Source: DASVXQ01 sp046727955
GTDB taxonomy: Bacteria; Actinomycetota; CALGFH01
Length of the DNA: 64,000 nucleotides
Direction: 5' to 3'
Assembly (NCBI GenBank): GCA_046727955.1
Contig: JBKPDO010000216.1
Location: forward strand, 46,848-110,847
Both the position numbers and the translations under genes were made by a program. Positions 43,124 through 51,701 of this stretch are shown piece by piece. Within the stretch, counting starts at the first letter, position 1. Each line of letters opens with the position of its first letter. The notes beneath the pieces were generated by a model. It saw only the letters and a program-made list of their open reading frames with translations, was not told the origin of the DNA and ran no database searches.

Positions 43124-43867
43124 TCAGACCAGGTCGACCACGCTGCTTGTGAGGGTCCGGCGCTCGACCACCAGCGCCTGGCGGTTCTCGAGGCGCTGCC
43201 AGGCGCCGCCGGTCCACCCTGAGGAGCCCACCACGACCGCGTCGGGGGAGACCCGGTAGCGGACCGTGTAGTAGTCGGGGTCCTCGCGCAGGCGCTCCTC
43301 GTCCGGGTCGAACGCGCACACGGCGTAGAGCCGCTCGCTGGTGAGCAGGGCGAAGTTCAGCGCGGAGTACTGGTAGCGCCGGCCGATCCGGTCGAAGAGG
43401 CGGGGGAGTGCCCGGTCGAGGCTGCCCACCTGGTCGAGCGCGGCCAGGAAGGCGAGGAAGTAGCGCTCGCTGTCGGTGGTGCCGCGAAGCTCGCGGCGCG
43501 TCTCCACCGACAGAAGTGCGTCGAGGTCCTCGAACGGCCTGATAGCACCGTTGTGGGCGAACGCGGTGCTCCCGGCGGTGAACGGGTGGGTATTCTCCAA
43601 GGCGACGGAGAGGCCAGGGGTCGCCAGGCGAAGGTGGAGCAGGGTGAGGTCGCTCTCGGCCGTGCCCGACACCTTCTCGAGCAGGTCGCTCGAGTGCGCC
43701 GGCCCGACGTCCTTGGCCACGCTCAGCTCTCCAGCGCCGTCGTACCAGGCCATTCCCCAGCCGTCGGCGTGGTGCCGCGACAGGTCGACGAATGACGCCA
43801 GGTCGTCCCCGAGCACGTCCACCAGCGTGGTGGGCGCACGGGTCGCAACGGCCAGCAGCCGGCACAT
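43124..43867 (-). CDS. Class II glutamine amidotransferase (EgtC/YafJ-like)
   Basis: A 247-residue Ntn-hydrolase. The ATG at 43867 gives MCRLLAVATRAP with the catalytic cysteine at position 2. RHHADGWGMAWYDG, LLHLRLATPG, NTHPF and FAHNGAIRPFEDL are the substrate-binding elements of GATase_4. Similar enzymes include EgtC, which acts in ergothioneine synthesis, but no other egt genes are nearby, so the substrate is open. The open frame runs further to 43978 without RBS. Confidence 0.87.
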   Translation of the reverse strand: MCRLLAVATRAPTTLVDVLGDDLASFVDLSRHHADGWGMAWYDGAGELSVAKDVGPAHSSDLLEKVSGTAESDLTLLHLRLATPGLSVALENTHPFTAGSTAFAHNGAIRPFEDLDALLSVETRRELRGTTDSERYFLAFLAALDQVGSLDRALPRLFDRIGRRYQYSALNFALLTSERLYAVCAFDPDEERLREDPDYYTVRYRVSPDAVVVGSSGWTGGAWQRLENRQALVVERRTLTSSVVDLV

Positions 43868-44136
43868 GCTTTGTTTGATTCCTCCAAATGGACCGGTATA
43901 ACGGGTGCGGACGAGACGAGCCGGAGTCCGGCGGGGGGCTTCGCCCAGCTCCTTGGACGGTAGTGCCCCCTGGTTCACCTGTCAAAACACGGCAAGACGA
44001 GGAGATCTGGCAATATCGGCCGTCCGCGAATCGAGGCCGTGTAGGGATCTGCGGCCTATGAGAAAAGTGCGTAGATTCCCCACATACCTGCGCGTTCCTC
44101 GACGCGCTCCTCACCATGAGAGGGGGGAAGCACCCC

Positions 44137-45073
44137 ATGAGACCGCGCTTTCTGCTCGGCGTCAGTATCGTCGCACTGGTCAGCATCCTGGTGGCGGCGA
44201 CCGGCGCGGCGGCGGCCGCAAAGCCCACCGCCATGGGCAGCTACATCGTCGTGCTGAAGGACTCGGCCGGCGCGCCCGCCACGGTCGCGTCCCACCAGGC
44301 GCGCAACTTCGGCGCCAAGGTCGGCTTCGTCTACGGCTCGGCGCTCAAGGGCTACAGCGCCACCATGCCGGTCGCCGACGTGCAGGCACTGCGCCGAGAC
44401 CCACGGGTCGCCTATGTGACCGCGGACCGCACCGTCCGCACCGAGGCTCAAACCCTCCGACCGGGATCAACCGCATCGACGGCGAGCGGTCGAGCACTGT
44501 GTCGGGCAATGGCAGCGGCAGCGTCAACGTGGACGTGGCCGTGATCGACACCGGCATCAGCACCAGCCACCCCGACCTCAACGTGGTCGGCGGCCGGGCC
44601 TGCAACGGCAGCACCTTCAACGACCAGAACGGCCACGGCAGCCACGTGGCCGGCATCATCGCCGCCCGTGACAACGGCTCCGGCGTGGTCGGCGTCGCCC
44701 CGGCGCGAGGCTGTGGGCGGTGCGGGTGCTCAACGCCTCTGGCTCGGGCACCTTCTCGCAGATCATCTGCGGGGTCGACTGGGTCACCGCCCACGCCTCC
44801 ACCATCGAGGTCGCCAACATGAGCCTCGGGGGCAGCGGCTTCGACCCGGGCACGGGCTGCTCGACCGGTGACGCCCTGCACGACGCCATCTGCCGCTCGG
44901 TGCGGGCGGGCGTGACCTACGTGGTGGCTGCCGGCAACAACAACGCCAACGCCGCGAACACCGTCCCCGCCGCCTACAACGAGGTCATCACCGTCTCCGC
45001 GCTGGCGGACTTCAACGGCCTGCCGGGCGGTGGCGCCGCCCCGACCTGCCGCTCCGACGTCGACGCCTTCTGA
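44137..45073 (+). pseudogene. Secreted subtilase (S8 peptidase), frameshifted and truncated
   Basis: Starts with a signal peptide (MRPRFLLGVSIVALVSILVA), an I9 inhibitor propeptide (GSYIVVLKDSAGAPATVASH) and continues into the S8 domain with catalytic Asp (VAVIDTGISTSHPDL) and His (NGHGSHVAGIIAA), then VRVLNASGSGTF and VTYVVAAGNNNANAAN (oxyanion Asn). Two 1-base deletions are needed to explain the frame changes, near 44457 and near 44703; 937 bases plus 2 are divisible by three. The frame ends at RSDVDAF before the catalytic Ser (GTSMAxPH) and everything after is missing, so no active protease can be made. Confidence 0.85.
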
Positions 45074-45090
45074 TCGCGTACAGTGGCGGG

Positions 45091-45225
45091 GTGACGCCTG
45101 CTCGCCCTGCTGACGGCGTGGCCCGGCTCCGGGCCACGGGCCTGCGCGTCGTCCCACCACTGCTGGCGGTGCTGGCCGTGGTCCCGGAGTTGGGCATCCG
45201 CCCCGCCTGCGGGGAGGCAGGATGA
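45091..45225 (+). CDS. Possible 44-aa leader peptide coupled to the SIS gene
   Basis: A GTG start at 45091 lies 7 nt after TACAGT (45079-45084), the leaderless spacing seen elsewhere in the window, and the stop overlaps the next start (ATGA at 45222-45225). The peptide (LRVVPPLLAVLAVVPELGIR in its middle) matches nothing I know. It could instead be residue of the broken protease region. Confidence 0.3.
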   Translation: MTPARPADGVARLRATGLRVVPPLLAVLAVVPELGIRPACGEAG

Positions 45226-45959
45226 GCGCCGGTGAGCGCGCGCCAGCGAGCTTCGGCGCGCAGGCGCTTGCCCATCTGGAGCGGGTCGAGACGCACAACG
45301 CGGCCGTGCTGGACGCGGTCGCCGACCGCATGCTCGAGGTGGTCCGGGCCGGCGGGGTGCTGCACACCGGCGGGACGGGCCACTCCGTCGCCATGGTGCT
45401 CGAGACCTTCTACCGAGCCGGCGGGCTGGCCTGCGTCAGGCCGCTGTTCCACCCGGCCCTGCTCCCGCTGAGCGGTGGCTTTGCCTCCAGCCTGCTGGAG
45501 CGCACCAGCGGCCTCGCGGCGCTGCTGGCCGAGCAGGCGGCCGCCGAGCCGGGAGAGCTCGGCTTCGTGTTCTCCAGCTCGGGCGCCAACCCGGTGCCGG
45601 TCGAGCTGGCCCAGTGCCTGCGCCGGGCCGGCGTGGAAGTGGTCGCGGTCACCTCGCTCCAGCACCTGCGGCAGGCGCCCGCCCGCGCCGGAGTGAAGCT
45701 GGACGAGGTGGCGGACTACCTGATCGACCTCCTGGTCCCGCCGGGCGACGCCGCCTACCGGCGCGACGGGGCGGTCACCGCGCCGCTGTCGTCGCTCGCA
45801 TCGGTGTTCGTCTGGAGCCTCTTGCTCGCCCGCCTGGCCGACCGGGCCGCGGCGGCGGGCGTGGACCTGCCGCTGTGGCGGAGCGCCAACCTCCCGGGTG
45901 GCGAGGACCACAACGCCAGCCTGGCCGACCGCTACCGCGCCCGCGTGCCGCTGCTCTAA
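45222..45959 (+). CDS. SIS-domain sugar-phosphate binding protein (UPF0309-like)
   Basis: A 245-residue protein. The SIS fold is visible: VVRAGGVLHTGGTGHSVAMV (phosphosugar loop), LGFVFSSSGANPVPVELAQ (SSSG loop) and VEVVAVTSLQHLRQ, ending with the helix SSLASVFVWSLLLARL. It resembles the UPF0309 group often annotated as sugar isomerase. The C-terminus NLPGGEDHNASLADRYRARV is a conserved end of that group. The substrate is unknown. RBS GGGGAGG is 6 nt before the ATG, and the start overlaps the putative leader peptide. Confidence 0.85.
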   Translation: MSAGERAPASFGAQALAHLERVETHNAAVLDAVADRMLEVVRAGGVLHTGGTGHSVAMVLETFYRAGGLACVRPLFHPALLPLSGGFASSLLERTSGLAALLAEQAAAEPGELGFVFSSSGANPVPVELAQCLRRAGVEVVAVTSLQHLRQAPARAGVKLDEVADYLIDLLVPPGDAAYRRDGAVTAPLSSLASVFVWSLLLARLADRAAAAGVDLPLWRSANLPGGEDHNASLADRYRARVPLL

Positions 45960-46035
45960 TTACGACAAACGAGTCAAGTGTCGAGGGCGGAGCCCTCACC
46001 GCCTTGGGGGGATGTGGGGGCCTGGGCCCCCGCGG

Positions 46036-46162
46036 CTGGAGCGCCGGTCAAGTAGCCGGTTTTGAGGTGATTGGGTGGCCACCGGGGGCGGCGCGCAGGG
46101 CCAGGAACTGCACGTATGGTCTGACGCTGCATGCTGCGCCGCCTACTTGACCGGCGCTCTAG
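46036..46162 (-). mobile_element. MITE-like element, copy 2 (127 bp, inverted relative to copy 1)
   Basis: Terminal inverted repeats of 24 bp, left CTGGAGCGCCGGTCAAGTAG, right end its complement ending CTAG, with two mismatches over the 24 bases. Same length as the copy at 40227-40353 and about 90 percent identical to its reverse complement. It lies between the SIS gene and bpa, and its last bases include the bpa stop codon. Confidence 0.8.
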
Positions 46163-46665
46163 AGGTAGGTGCCGGCGGGGCCCTGGTCCTCGCGCTGGCG
46201 GGGGCCGGGAGGGCCGGGAAGGCCGCGGCCGCGCATCTCCGAGAGCTGGTTGCGCGCAGCCATCTGCTGCGCGAACAGGGTCGCCTGGATGCCCTGGAAG
46301 AGACCTTCGAGCCAGCCAACCAGCTGTGCCTGCGCCACCCGCAGCTCCGCCTCGCTGGGTGTCTCCTGTTCCAGCGGCAGGGTGACGCGGTCGAGCTCGG
46401 CGGCCAGGTCAGGGGACAGCGCGCCCGACAGCTCCTGGAGCGAGATGTCGAAGATCTCCTTCAGGCGCGTCCTGCCTGCCTCGTCCAGCGGTGCCTGGCG
46501 GACCTCATCGAGGAGCTGGCGGACCATGGAGCCGATGCGCATGACCTTCGCCGGGCTCGAGATGGTCTCGGTCTGTTCCGGGGTCGCGGACTGCTCCTCG
46601 CCAGGTGGGCGGCGTGGGACGGTGATGATCTCCGGAACCATCTGCTGGGACTCGTCTTGGGACAT
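46159..46665 (-). CDS. bpa: Bacterial proteasome activator (Bpa/PafE, DUF2587)
   Basis: A 168-residue protein starting MSQDESQQMVPEIITVPRRP (ATG 46665). The four-helix region is conserved: AKVMRIGSMVRQLLDEVRQA, then LDEAGRTRLKEIFDISLQEL and LRVAQAQLVGWLEGLFQGIQ. It ends GPAGTYL, matching the C-terminal GQYL tail that in M. tuberculosis docks into the 20S proteasome core and opens its gate without ATP. The last codon before the TAG stop lies at the edge of the MITE-like element, which provides the stop itself. No proteasome core genes are in the window. The open frame upstream to 46773 is probably not translated. Confidence 0.9.
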   Translation of the reverse strand: MSQDESQQMVPEIITVPRRPPGEEQSATPEQTETISSPAKVMRIGSMVRQLLDEVRQAPLDEAGRTRLKEIFDISLQELSGALSPDLAAELDRVTLPLEQETPSEAELRVAQAQLVGWLEGLFQGIQATLFAQQMAARNQLSEMRGRGLPGPPGPRQREDQGPAGTYL

Positions 46666-46899
46666 GACGTCATCTTGCCACAGGAGGCCGTGGGGAACGC
46701 TGGGCATGGGATTGAGACCGGGATATCTGCTACCCAACGTTGCTGTGCCAACGTGGTCGAGGTGCTCGCACACGGGGTCCTGCCGGCACCTGGCAGAAGG
46801 CTCGGCGCGTGCGGACCTGCGACGGCGGCCGGGGCGGCCGGGGCCGAGCTCATCGTGACCCCGACCAGAGGACGTGAGGCGCGAGGCCGCGGCGTGCGC

Positions 46900-47523
46900 T
46901 CAGGGGCGCGTGCCGCGCACGTAGAAGCCGACGTTCTGGCCGCTGAAGTTCAGGTAGAAGAGCTGCGGGTCGAGGCCCAGCCCGGCGGCGCGCCCCAACA
47001 GCCACGTGAACCAGTTCTGGTCGCGCGGCGGCACCGCCGGCTCCTCGATCACGCAGCAGGGCATGACCACGCAGCTCGAGCCCGCCCGCGCGGCGGTGTC
47101 GAGCACCGCGAGGTTCGTGCCGTGTGCGTGCAGGGCCACGAGCAGGTCGAAGCGCTCGCCCAGCCGCGCCTGGTAGGGGGCGGTGATCCGCGGCACCGTT
47201 GCGGCCTCCGGGATCCTGACCCGCTCGCCGCTGTCGATCTCTTTGTACCTGCCGGGGAGCGGCTGCTCGAGCGGGTCGATCACCACCGCGTCGTAGCCGT
47301 CACCGCGCAGTAGGTAGGTGAGCAGGCCCTTGCCGCCGCCCACGTCCGCCACCCTGCACGCCGGGAAGGTCTCCTGGATCCAGCGCGCCAGCAGCTGAAA
47401 GCGGAACCGCTTCAGCTTGGGCAGGTCGTCGCCGGAGCGCCTGCCGAGTCTCCGCTGCTCCTCCGCTGTGAGGAGGCCCAGCTCGACCAGGGAGGGAGGC
47501 TGCGGGTATTTGTGGCGGCGCAT
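46900..47523 (-). CDS. Class I SAM methyltransferase-like protein
   Basis: A 207-residue protein from the ATG at 47523 (MRRHKYPQPPSLVELGLLTA). CRVADVGGGKGLLTYLL is a SAM-binding motif I, YDAVVIDPLEQPLPGRY motif II and FDLLVALHAHGTNLAVLDTA resembles the DxHACGTAxD signature of an SSU-methyltransferase-like family, with SSCVVMPCCVIEE at the cysteine-containing strand. It probably methylates RNA or protein; the substrate is not deducible. It is divergent from the next methyltransferase gene, with 34 bases between starts, so the promoters overlap. Confidence 0.75.
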   Translation of the reverse strand: MRRHKYPQPPSLVELGLLTAEEQRRLGRRSGDDLPKLKRFRFQLLARWIQETFPACRVADVGGGKGLLTYLLRGDGYDAVVIDPLEQPLPGRYKEIDSGERVRIPEAATVPRITAPYQARLGERFDLLVALHAHGTNLAVLDTAARAGSSCVVMPCCVIEEPAVPPRDQNWFTWLLGRAAGLGLDPQLFYLNFSGQNVGFYVRGTRP

Positions 47524-47557
47524 GGCCCGGCGAGTGTAGTCGTATAGTCCTGGCAGG

Positions 47558-48571
47558 ATGAGGGCAACTGGAGGGCTCGCGCGCGTGAGCGCGCCGGGCG
47601 GGTCCGAGCCGGTCGGGCCGAGGCCCGGACGCACCAGGCTGGGGCCTGGGGCAGACCCGGCCATGCTTGTGCTGCACCTGCGCGCTTCGCGGCGCAAGGC
47701 GCGTGGCGCCGCGACTGCCGAGGCCCTCGGCCTGCTGGAGGACCTGGAGCCCAGCGTGGCGAGCGGCGGTCCGCTGTCGGAGCTGAGCGGCACCGCGTGG
47801 GTCACAGTGCCGCGGCGGCACCTGAAGCCGGCGCTGGCGCGGCTTGGCCGGCTCGGGTACACGGCGGCGGTCGATCTCGTCGAGCCATACGACGGCGCGG
47901 GTGAGGGCGGCCCGGGCCGGCGCGCCGTCCGCTGGCGGCGCCGCTGGTGGCAGGCGGTCCGGGTGCACCAGGCCGACGAGGCGATGCTGCGCGAGCGCGC
48001 CCCTGACCGGCGCCGGTTCCTGCTCGAGGGCGGCGACGGGCAGGTCCGCGAGATCAGGGGCTACCGCGGCACCGGTGCCGAAGGGGCCAGGCGCGCGCTC
48101 CCGGTCGCGGACGCCCGCATGCTGGTCAACCTGGCCGGTCGGCCGGGCGGGGTGCTGCTCGACCCGTTCGCCGGGGCCGGCGGCATCGCGCTGGAGGCCC
48201 GCGAGGCCGGCTGGACGGTGGTCACCGCTGACGTCGACCCTGCCCTGCGCTTCGGCCTGGCCGCGCTGGCCTGGCTGCATCTGGTGGCGGATGCGCGCCG
48301 GCCGCCGCTGCGGGCCGGCTCGCTGGCCGCGGTCGTGACCGAGCCGCCGTACGACCCCGGCGCCGGCGCGCTGCTGGTCGAGGTCCTGCCGGAGTTGGCG
48401 CGCCTGCTGATCCCGGGCGGGCGCCTGGTGCTGCTCGCTACCTCGGGCCAGGCCACCCTCGCCCGCCGGGCGGCGGCTTCCGCCGGGCTCCTGGCCGGAC
48501 TCGACACCCCAGTCGACCGCAAGGGCCTGGACGTGGTTGCCCTCACCTGGACCTGGAGACCAGCGGGCTGA
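47558..48571 (+). CDS. Putative RNA/DNA N-methyltransferase (Trm11/TrmG10-like)
   Basis: A 337-residue protein. The C-terminal half is a Rossmann methyltransferase with GVLLDPFAGAGGIALEAREA (motif I), VVTADVDPALRFGL (motif II) and AAVVTEPPYDPGA (motif IV, the N/D-PPY type for amino-group methylation). The N-terminal half (ASRRKARGAATAEALGLLED, LGYTAAVDLVEPYD) looks like a substrate-binding domain of the tRNA guanine-N2 methyltransferases. The first 35 residues are low complexity; an ATG at 47663 (MLVLHLRASRRK) is an alternative start. The specific base methylated is not known. Confidence 0.78.
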   Translation: MRATGGLARVSAPGGSEPVGPRPGRTRLGPGADPAMLVLHLRASRRKARGAATAEALGLLEDLEPSVASGGPLSELSGTAWVTVPRRHLKPALARLGRLGYTAAVDLVEPYDGAGEGGPGRRAVRWRRRWWQAVRVHQADEAMLRERAPDRRRFLLEGGDGQVREIRGYRGTGAEGARRALPVADARMLVNLAGRPGGVLLDPFAGAGGIALEAREAGWTVVTADVDPALRFGLAALAWLHLVADARRPPLRAGSLAAVVTEPPYDPGAGALLVEVLPELARLLIPGGRLVLLATSGQATLARRAAASAGLLAGLDTPVDRKGLDVVALTWTWRPAG

Positions 48572-48665
48572 CACCAGCAGCGGTCGCCTGCGCGTAGCGG
48601 TGCCACACCGGGGCTTCATCCAGAGCAGAGCCCTGTCCGTTGGGCGAGTTTGGGGCGGGAGTGCG

Positions 48666-50132
48666 TTAGGGGACCATGGTGCGGAGGCTGCGGGGAACTT
48701 GGCTCTTGAGCGCGCCGCCGCTCACCTTGCCCCAGCCGAGTGGCCAGTCGCCCATCGTGACCAGCGTCCACCCTGACGGTCCCGCACATGGGAGCAGCTC
48801 GCCGCGCAGAAACTCCCGCGCCGGCTCGGCGCCGAGGCGAAGGTGGCGCCGCACCGCCGCTGGGTGGAGCGCCATAGCCAGCGCGTGGGCCGGCTCGAAG
48901 CGGCCGGTGCGGCTGCGGCCGGGGCGGCTGCGGCCAGGGCGGCTGCGGCCGAGCGGCAAGCCCGGCCGGAACCAGCGCAGGCCGCCGGCGACCAGCTCCT
49001 CGTCGACCAGCTCCTCGTCCGGGATCAGATAGGCGCGTTCGCCGGCCACGCTCGCCGGCGGCAGGCGCTCTCGCTCCAGCAGCATGTCAGACGCGAACGC
49101 CTCCCAGGCCGCCAGCGTTTCGCTGCGGTCGCGCCGCCGTTCCCGCCGCCCTCGCGGCGTGTGGACCGGCGCCGCCGGATAGCCCGTCCCCGCCATGGCC
49201 CCACGGCGGCCGAGCCTTGCGACAAAGTGCCCGTCGCCACGCAGCCGGTGAGGCCAGAGCCGGACTGTCCGCTCGAGCTCGGGTGGGCTGTCCTGGCACC
49301 AGTCGGGCCGGCCCGGCGCGAGGCCCTCCCGCCAGGGGATCTCTAGCACCTCCCAGTCGTCGTGCTCGGCGAGGAAGCTGGCCACCTGCTGCTCGTTCTC
49401 CTCCGGCGCGAACGTGCAGGTGCTGTAGACGAGCACTCCGCCCGGCCGCACCAAGCGGGCAGCCTGCCGCAGCAGGCGCCGCTGCCGCTCGGCGCTGCCG
49501 CGCACGTGGCCCTGCCGCCACTGGGCGCGCGCCGCCGCGCTGCGGCGAAACAGCCCCTCTCCCGAGCACGGCGCGTCCAGCAGCACGCGGTCGAACGTGC
49601 CGGGGCCCAACTCCTCGGCAAGGCGCTCGACAGGCTCGCTGCAGACCGCGACCCGCCACGACCCCCAGCGGTCAAGGTTGTCGGCCAGCGCCCGGAGGCG
49701 GGCATGCTCGACCTCGTTGGCGACCACCACGCCCGTGGCGCCGAGCTTGCCGGCGATCTGGGTGGTCTTACCGCCGGGGGCCGCCGCCAGGTCCAGCACG
49801 CGCTGCCCCGGTTCGACCTCGAGCGCCTCCACCGGCAGCAGCGCGGATGGCTCCTGCAGGTAGAGCAGCCCGGCGGCGTGCGCCGGCGTGGTCCCGGCGC
49901 GAAGCCCTGCTGGCAGGAAGAACGCCTCCTCGCACCACGGCACCGGCTCGAGGTCCACGCCCAGCACGGCTGGCAGCTCGCCGGGGTCGAGCTTGAGCGG
50001 ATTGGCGCGGACGGCTCGCTCCGCTGGCCGCCCCAGGCTCTCCAGGAACTGCGCGGCCTCCGTCCCGAGCAGCCCCCGCATCCGCTCCACGAACGGACCC
50101 GGTAGCTCTACCTCCGCCATCCCGCGCGCCAT
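48666..50132 (-). CDS. RsmB/RsmF-type RNA 5-methylcytosine methyltransferase
   Basis: A 488-residue NOL1/NOP2/Sun-family enzyme. Motifs: LYLQEPSALLPVEALEVEPG, VLDLAAAPGGKTTQIAGKLG (motif I), VLLDAPCSGEGLF (PC of motif IV) and VLVYSTCTFAPEENEQQVAS (TC catalytic Cys, motif VI). After about residue 330 a C-terminal part with PUA-like character follows, as in RsmF, containing RSRPG repeats (coded around 48900-48960). The start is ATG 50132 or 50120 (MAEVELPGPF); the upstream open frame is not coding-like. It is divergent from the DUF2630 gene. Confidence 0.88.
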   Translation of the reverse strand: MARGMAEVELPGPFVERMRGLLGTEAAQFLESLGRPAERAVRANPLKLDPGELPAVLGVDLEPVPWCEEAFFLPAGLRAGTTPAHAAGLLYLQEPSALLPVEALEVEPGQRVLDLAAAPGGKTTQIAGKLGATGVVVANEVEHARLRALADNLDRWGSWRVAVCSEPVERLAEELGPGTFDRVLLDAPCSGEGLFRRSAAARAQWRQGHVRGSAERQRRLLRQAARLVRPGGVLVYSTCTFAPEENEQQVASFLAEHDDWEVLEIPWREGLAPGRPDWCQDSPPELERTVRLWPHRLRGDGHFVARLGRRGAMAGTGYPAAPVHTPRGRRERRRDRSETLAAWEAFASDMLLERERLPPASVAGERAYLIPDEELVDEELVAGGLRWFRPGLPLGRSRPGRSRPGRSRTGRFEPAHALAMALHPAAVRRHLRLGAEPAREFLRGELLPCAGPSGWTLVTMGDWPLGWGKVSGGALKSQVPRSLRTMVP

Positions 50133-50262
50133 CCCGCGGCCAGCCCTCGCCCTCAGAGAAGTGTCGAAAGGCGTCACGGTATACCGGCGAGGTGGCTGCC
50201 GCGCTTTCGATGAGCAACACTGCGTGGAGATCGACACGCTCACGAGCGCGAGGACGGACAAG

Positions 50263-50505
50263 ATGGACGACAAGGAGATCGTGGCCCAGATCACTACCTT
50301 GATGGACGAGGAGCACCATCTGGAGCAGACACACGTCGGCAAGGGGCTGTCGCCGACGGACGCCGACCGGCTGCGCTCCATCGAGGTGCAGCTGGACCAG
50401 TGCTGGGACCTGCTCCGCCAGCGCCGCGCCCGGCGCGGCGCCGGTCAGGACCCCGAACAGGCAGAGGTCCGTGACGCCACCATCGTGGAGCGCTATCAGC
50501 AGTGA
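50263..50505 (+). CDS. DUF2630 family protein
   Basis: An 80-residue protein: MDDKEIVAQITTLMDEEHHL at the start and RLRSIEVQLDQCWDLLRQRR in the middle are diagnostic of DUF2630, a small helical, actinobacterial family of unknown role. It ends with the family tail (RDATIVERYQQ). A weak AGGACGG precedes the ATG. The longer open frame upstream (49888) is antisense to the methyltransferase and is not used. Confidence 0.88.
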   Translation: MDDKEIVAQITTLMDEEHHLEQTHVGKGLSPTDADRLRSIEVQLDQCWDLLRQRRARRGAGQDPEQAEVRDATIVERYQQ

Positions 50506-50534
50506 GCTCGTCCCGGGCCAAGCTGGGGGGGGCG

Positions 50535-51068
50535 TCAGGGCGAGGACGGGCGCGGGGAGGCGAGCCGCTCCAGGGCCGCTCCGGTGAGCCGGAACGTCGT
50601 CCACTCGTCCTGTGGCTCGGCGCCGTGTGCTCGGTAGAAGTCGATCGCCGGCCGGTTCCAGTCCAGCACGGCCCATTCCAGGCGGCCGTAGCCGCGCTCG
50701 ACGCAGATGCGGGCGAGCTCGGCGAGCAGCGCCTTGCCGAGCCCCTGGCCGCGCTGCTCTGGCCGGACGTAGAGGTCCTCGAGGTAGATGCCGTGGCGGC
50801 CGACCCAGGTCGAGAAGGACAGGAACCATAGGGCGAAGCCGGCGACCTCGCCGGCCACCGTGGCGACGTGAGCGAAGGCCTTGGGCTCCTGGCTGAACAG
50901 CGCGGTCTCCAGCAGCTCCGGGGTGAGGCGAACCTGGTCCAGCGCTCGCTCGTAGGTCGCCAGCTCCCGGACGAGCTCCACCATCGCCGCCACGTCCCCC
51001 AACCCAGCCGGCCGCACCAGCACCTCGACCGCGGTCCTGCGCGCCTGCGCACTGCCCGGCTGCTCCAT
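50535..51068 (-). CDS. GNAT-family N-acetyltransferase (SSAT-like)
   Basis: A 177-residue GNAT protein; ATG at 51068 with AGGAGG 6 nt upstream. VRPAGLGDVAAMVELVRELA, GFALWFLSFSTWVGRHGIYL, then EDLYVRPEQRGQGLGKALLA (acetyl-CoA loop RxxGxG) and LEWAVLDWNRPAIDFYRAHG follow the spermidine/spermine acetyltransferase pattern closely. The likely substrate is a polyamine or similar amine. The end of the gene faces DUF2630, 29 bases apart. Confidence 0.9.
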   Translation of the reverse strand: MEQPGSAQARRTAVEVLVRPAGLGDVAAMVELVRELATYERALDQVRLTPELLETALFSQEPKAFAHVATVAGEVAGFALWFLSFSTWVGRHGIYLEDLYVRPEQRGQGLGKALLAELARICVERGYGRLEWAVLDWNRPAIDFYRAHGAEPQDEWTTFRLTGAALERLASPRPSSP

Positions 51069-51234
51069 CCGTCGCCTCCTGGTCACGGTGACCCTCGCAA
51101 GCCGTACGGTAGCGCTGGCCTGGCCAGGCCCGGGGAATCGGGCGGGCGCAGCGGGGGTTGGCCACATATCAGCGAGGAGCGCGCCACATATCAGCGAGGA
51201 GCGCAATGACGCGATCGCGCACGAGGTGATGTCC

Positions 51235-51684
51235 ATGCGACCAAGAGCCCTGCTACCCGCCGCCACCCTGCTGGCCGCCGTCGCGCTGGCCGCGGCCGGC
51301 TGCCAGTCCAACAGCGCCACTCCCGGCCAAGCAGGCGGCGGCAACCAGCCCGGCCAGACCCTCAGCTTCGCCACCCCGACCGCGGGCGCCACGGTCACCA
51401 GCCCCGTCGCCTTCAGCGTCGCCGTCAGCGGCGCCCAGATCGGCAAGCCGGAGACCGGCAAGATGCACCTGCACCTGTACGTAGATGATTCCAGCAAGTA
51501 CACGATCGTGTACGCCACCCAGGGGACGGTGGACGTGCCGGCGGGGATGCACACCCTCAAGGCGGTGCTGGCGCAGCCCAACCACACCGAGACCAGTGTG
51601 ACCGCCACCGAGCAGGTCCAGGTGAGCGGCACTGGTGGGCAGGCGCCCGCGACCACCTCCAAAGGTGGCTACGGCTACCCGTGA
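51235..51684 (+). CDS. Secreted lipoprotein with Ig-like domain
   Basis: 149 residues. A lipoprotein signal (MRPRALLPAATLLAAVALAA then AGC) gives lipidated Cys at about residue 22. The mature part is one beta domain: FATPTAGATVTSPVAFSVAV, MHLHLYVDDSSKYTIVYATQ, VPAGMHTLKAVLAQPNHTE. It resembles domains that bind metal or ligands on the outer face of the membrane (DUF4399/DUF6130-like), not identified further. ATG 51235 is used with GAGGTGAT upstream. The following membrane cytochrome gene starts 17 bases later, so the two form an operon. Confidence 0.8.
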   Translation: MRPRALLPAATLLAAVALAAAGCQSNSATPGQAGGGNQPGQTLSFATPTAGATVTSPVAFSVAVSGAQIGKPETGKMHLHLYVDDSSKYTIVYATQGTVDVPAGMHTLKAVLAQPNHTETSVTATEQVQVSGTGGQAPATTSKGGYGYP

Positions 51685-51701
51685 CGAGCGACCGCTGACC
51701 A

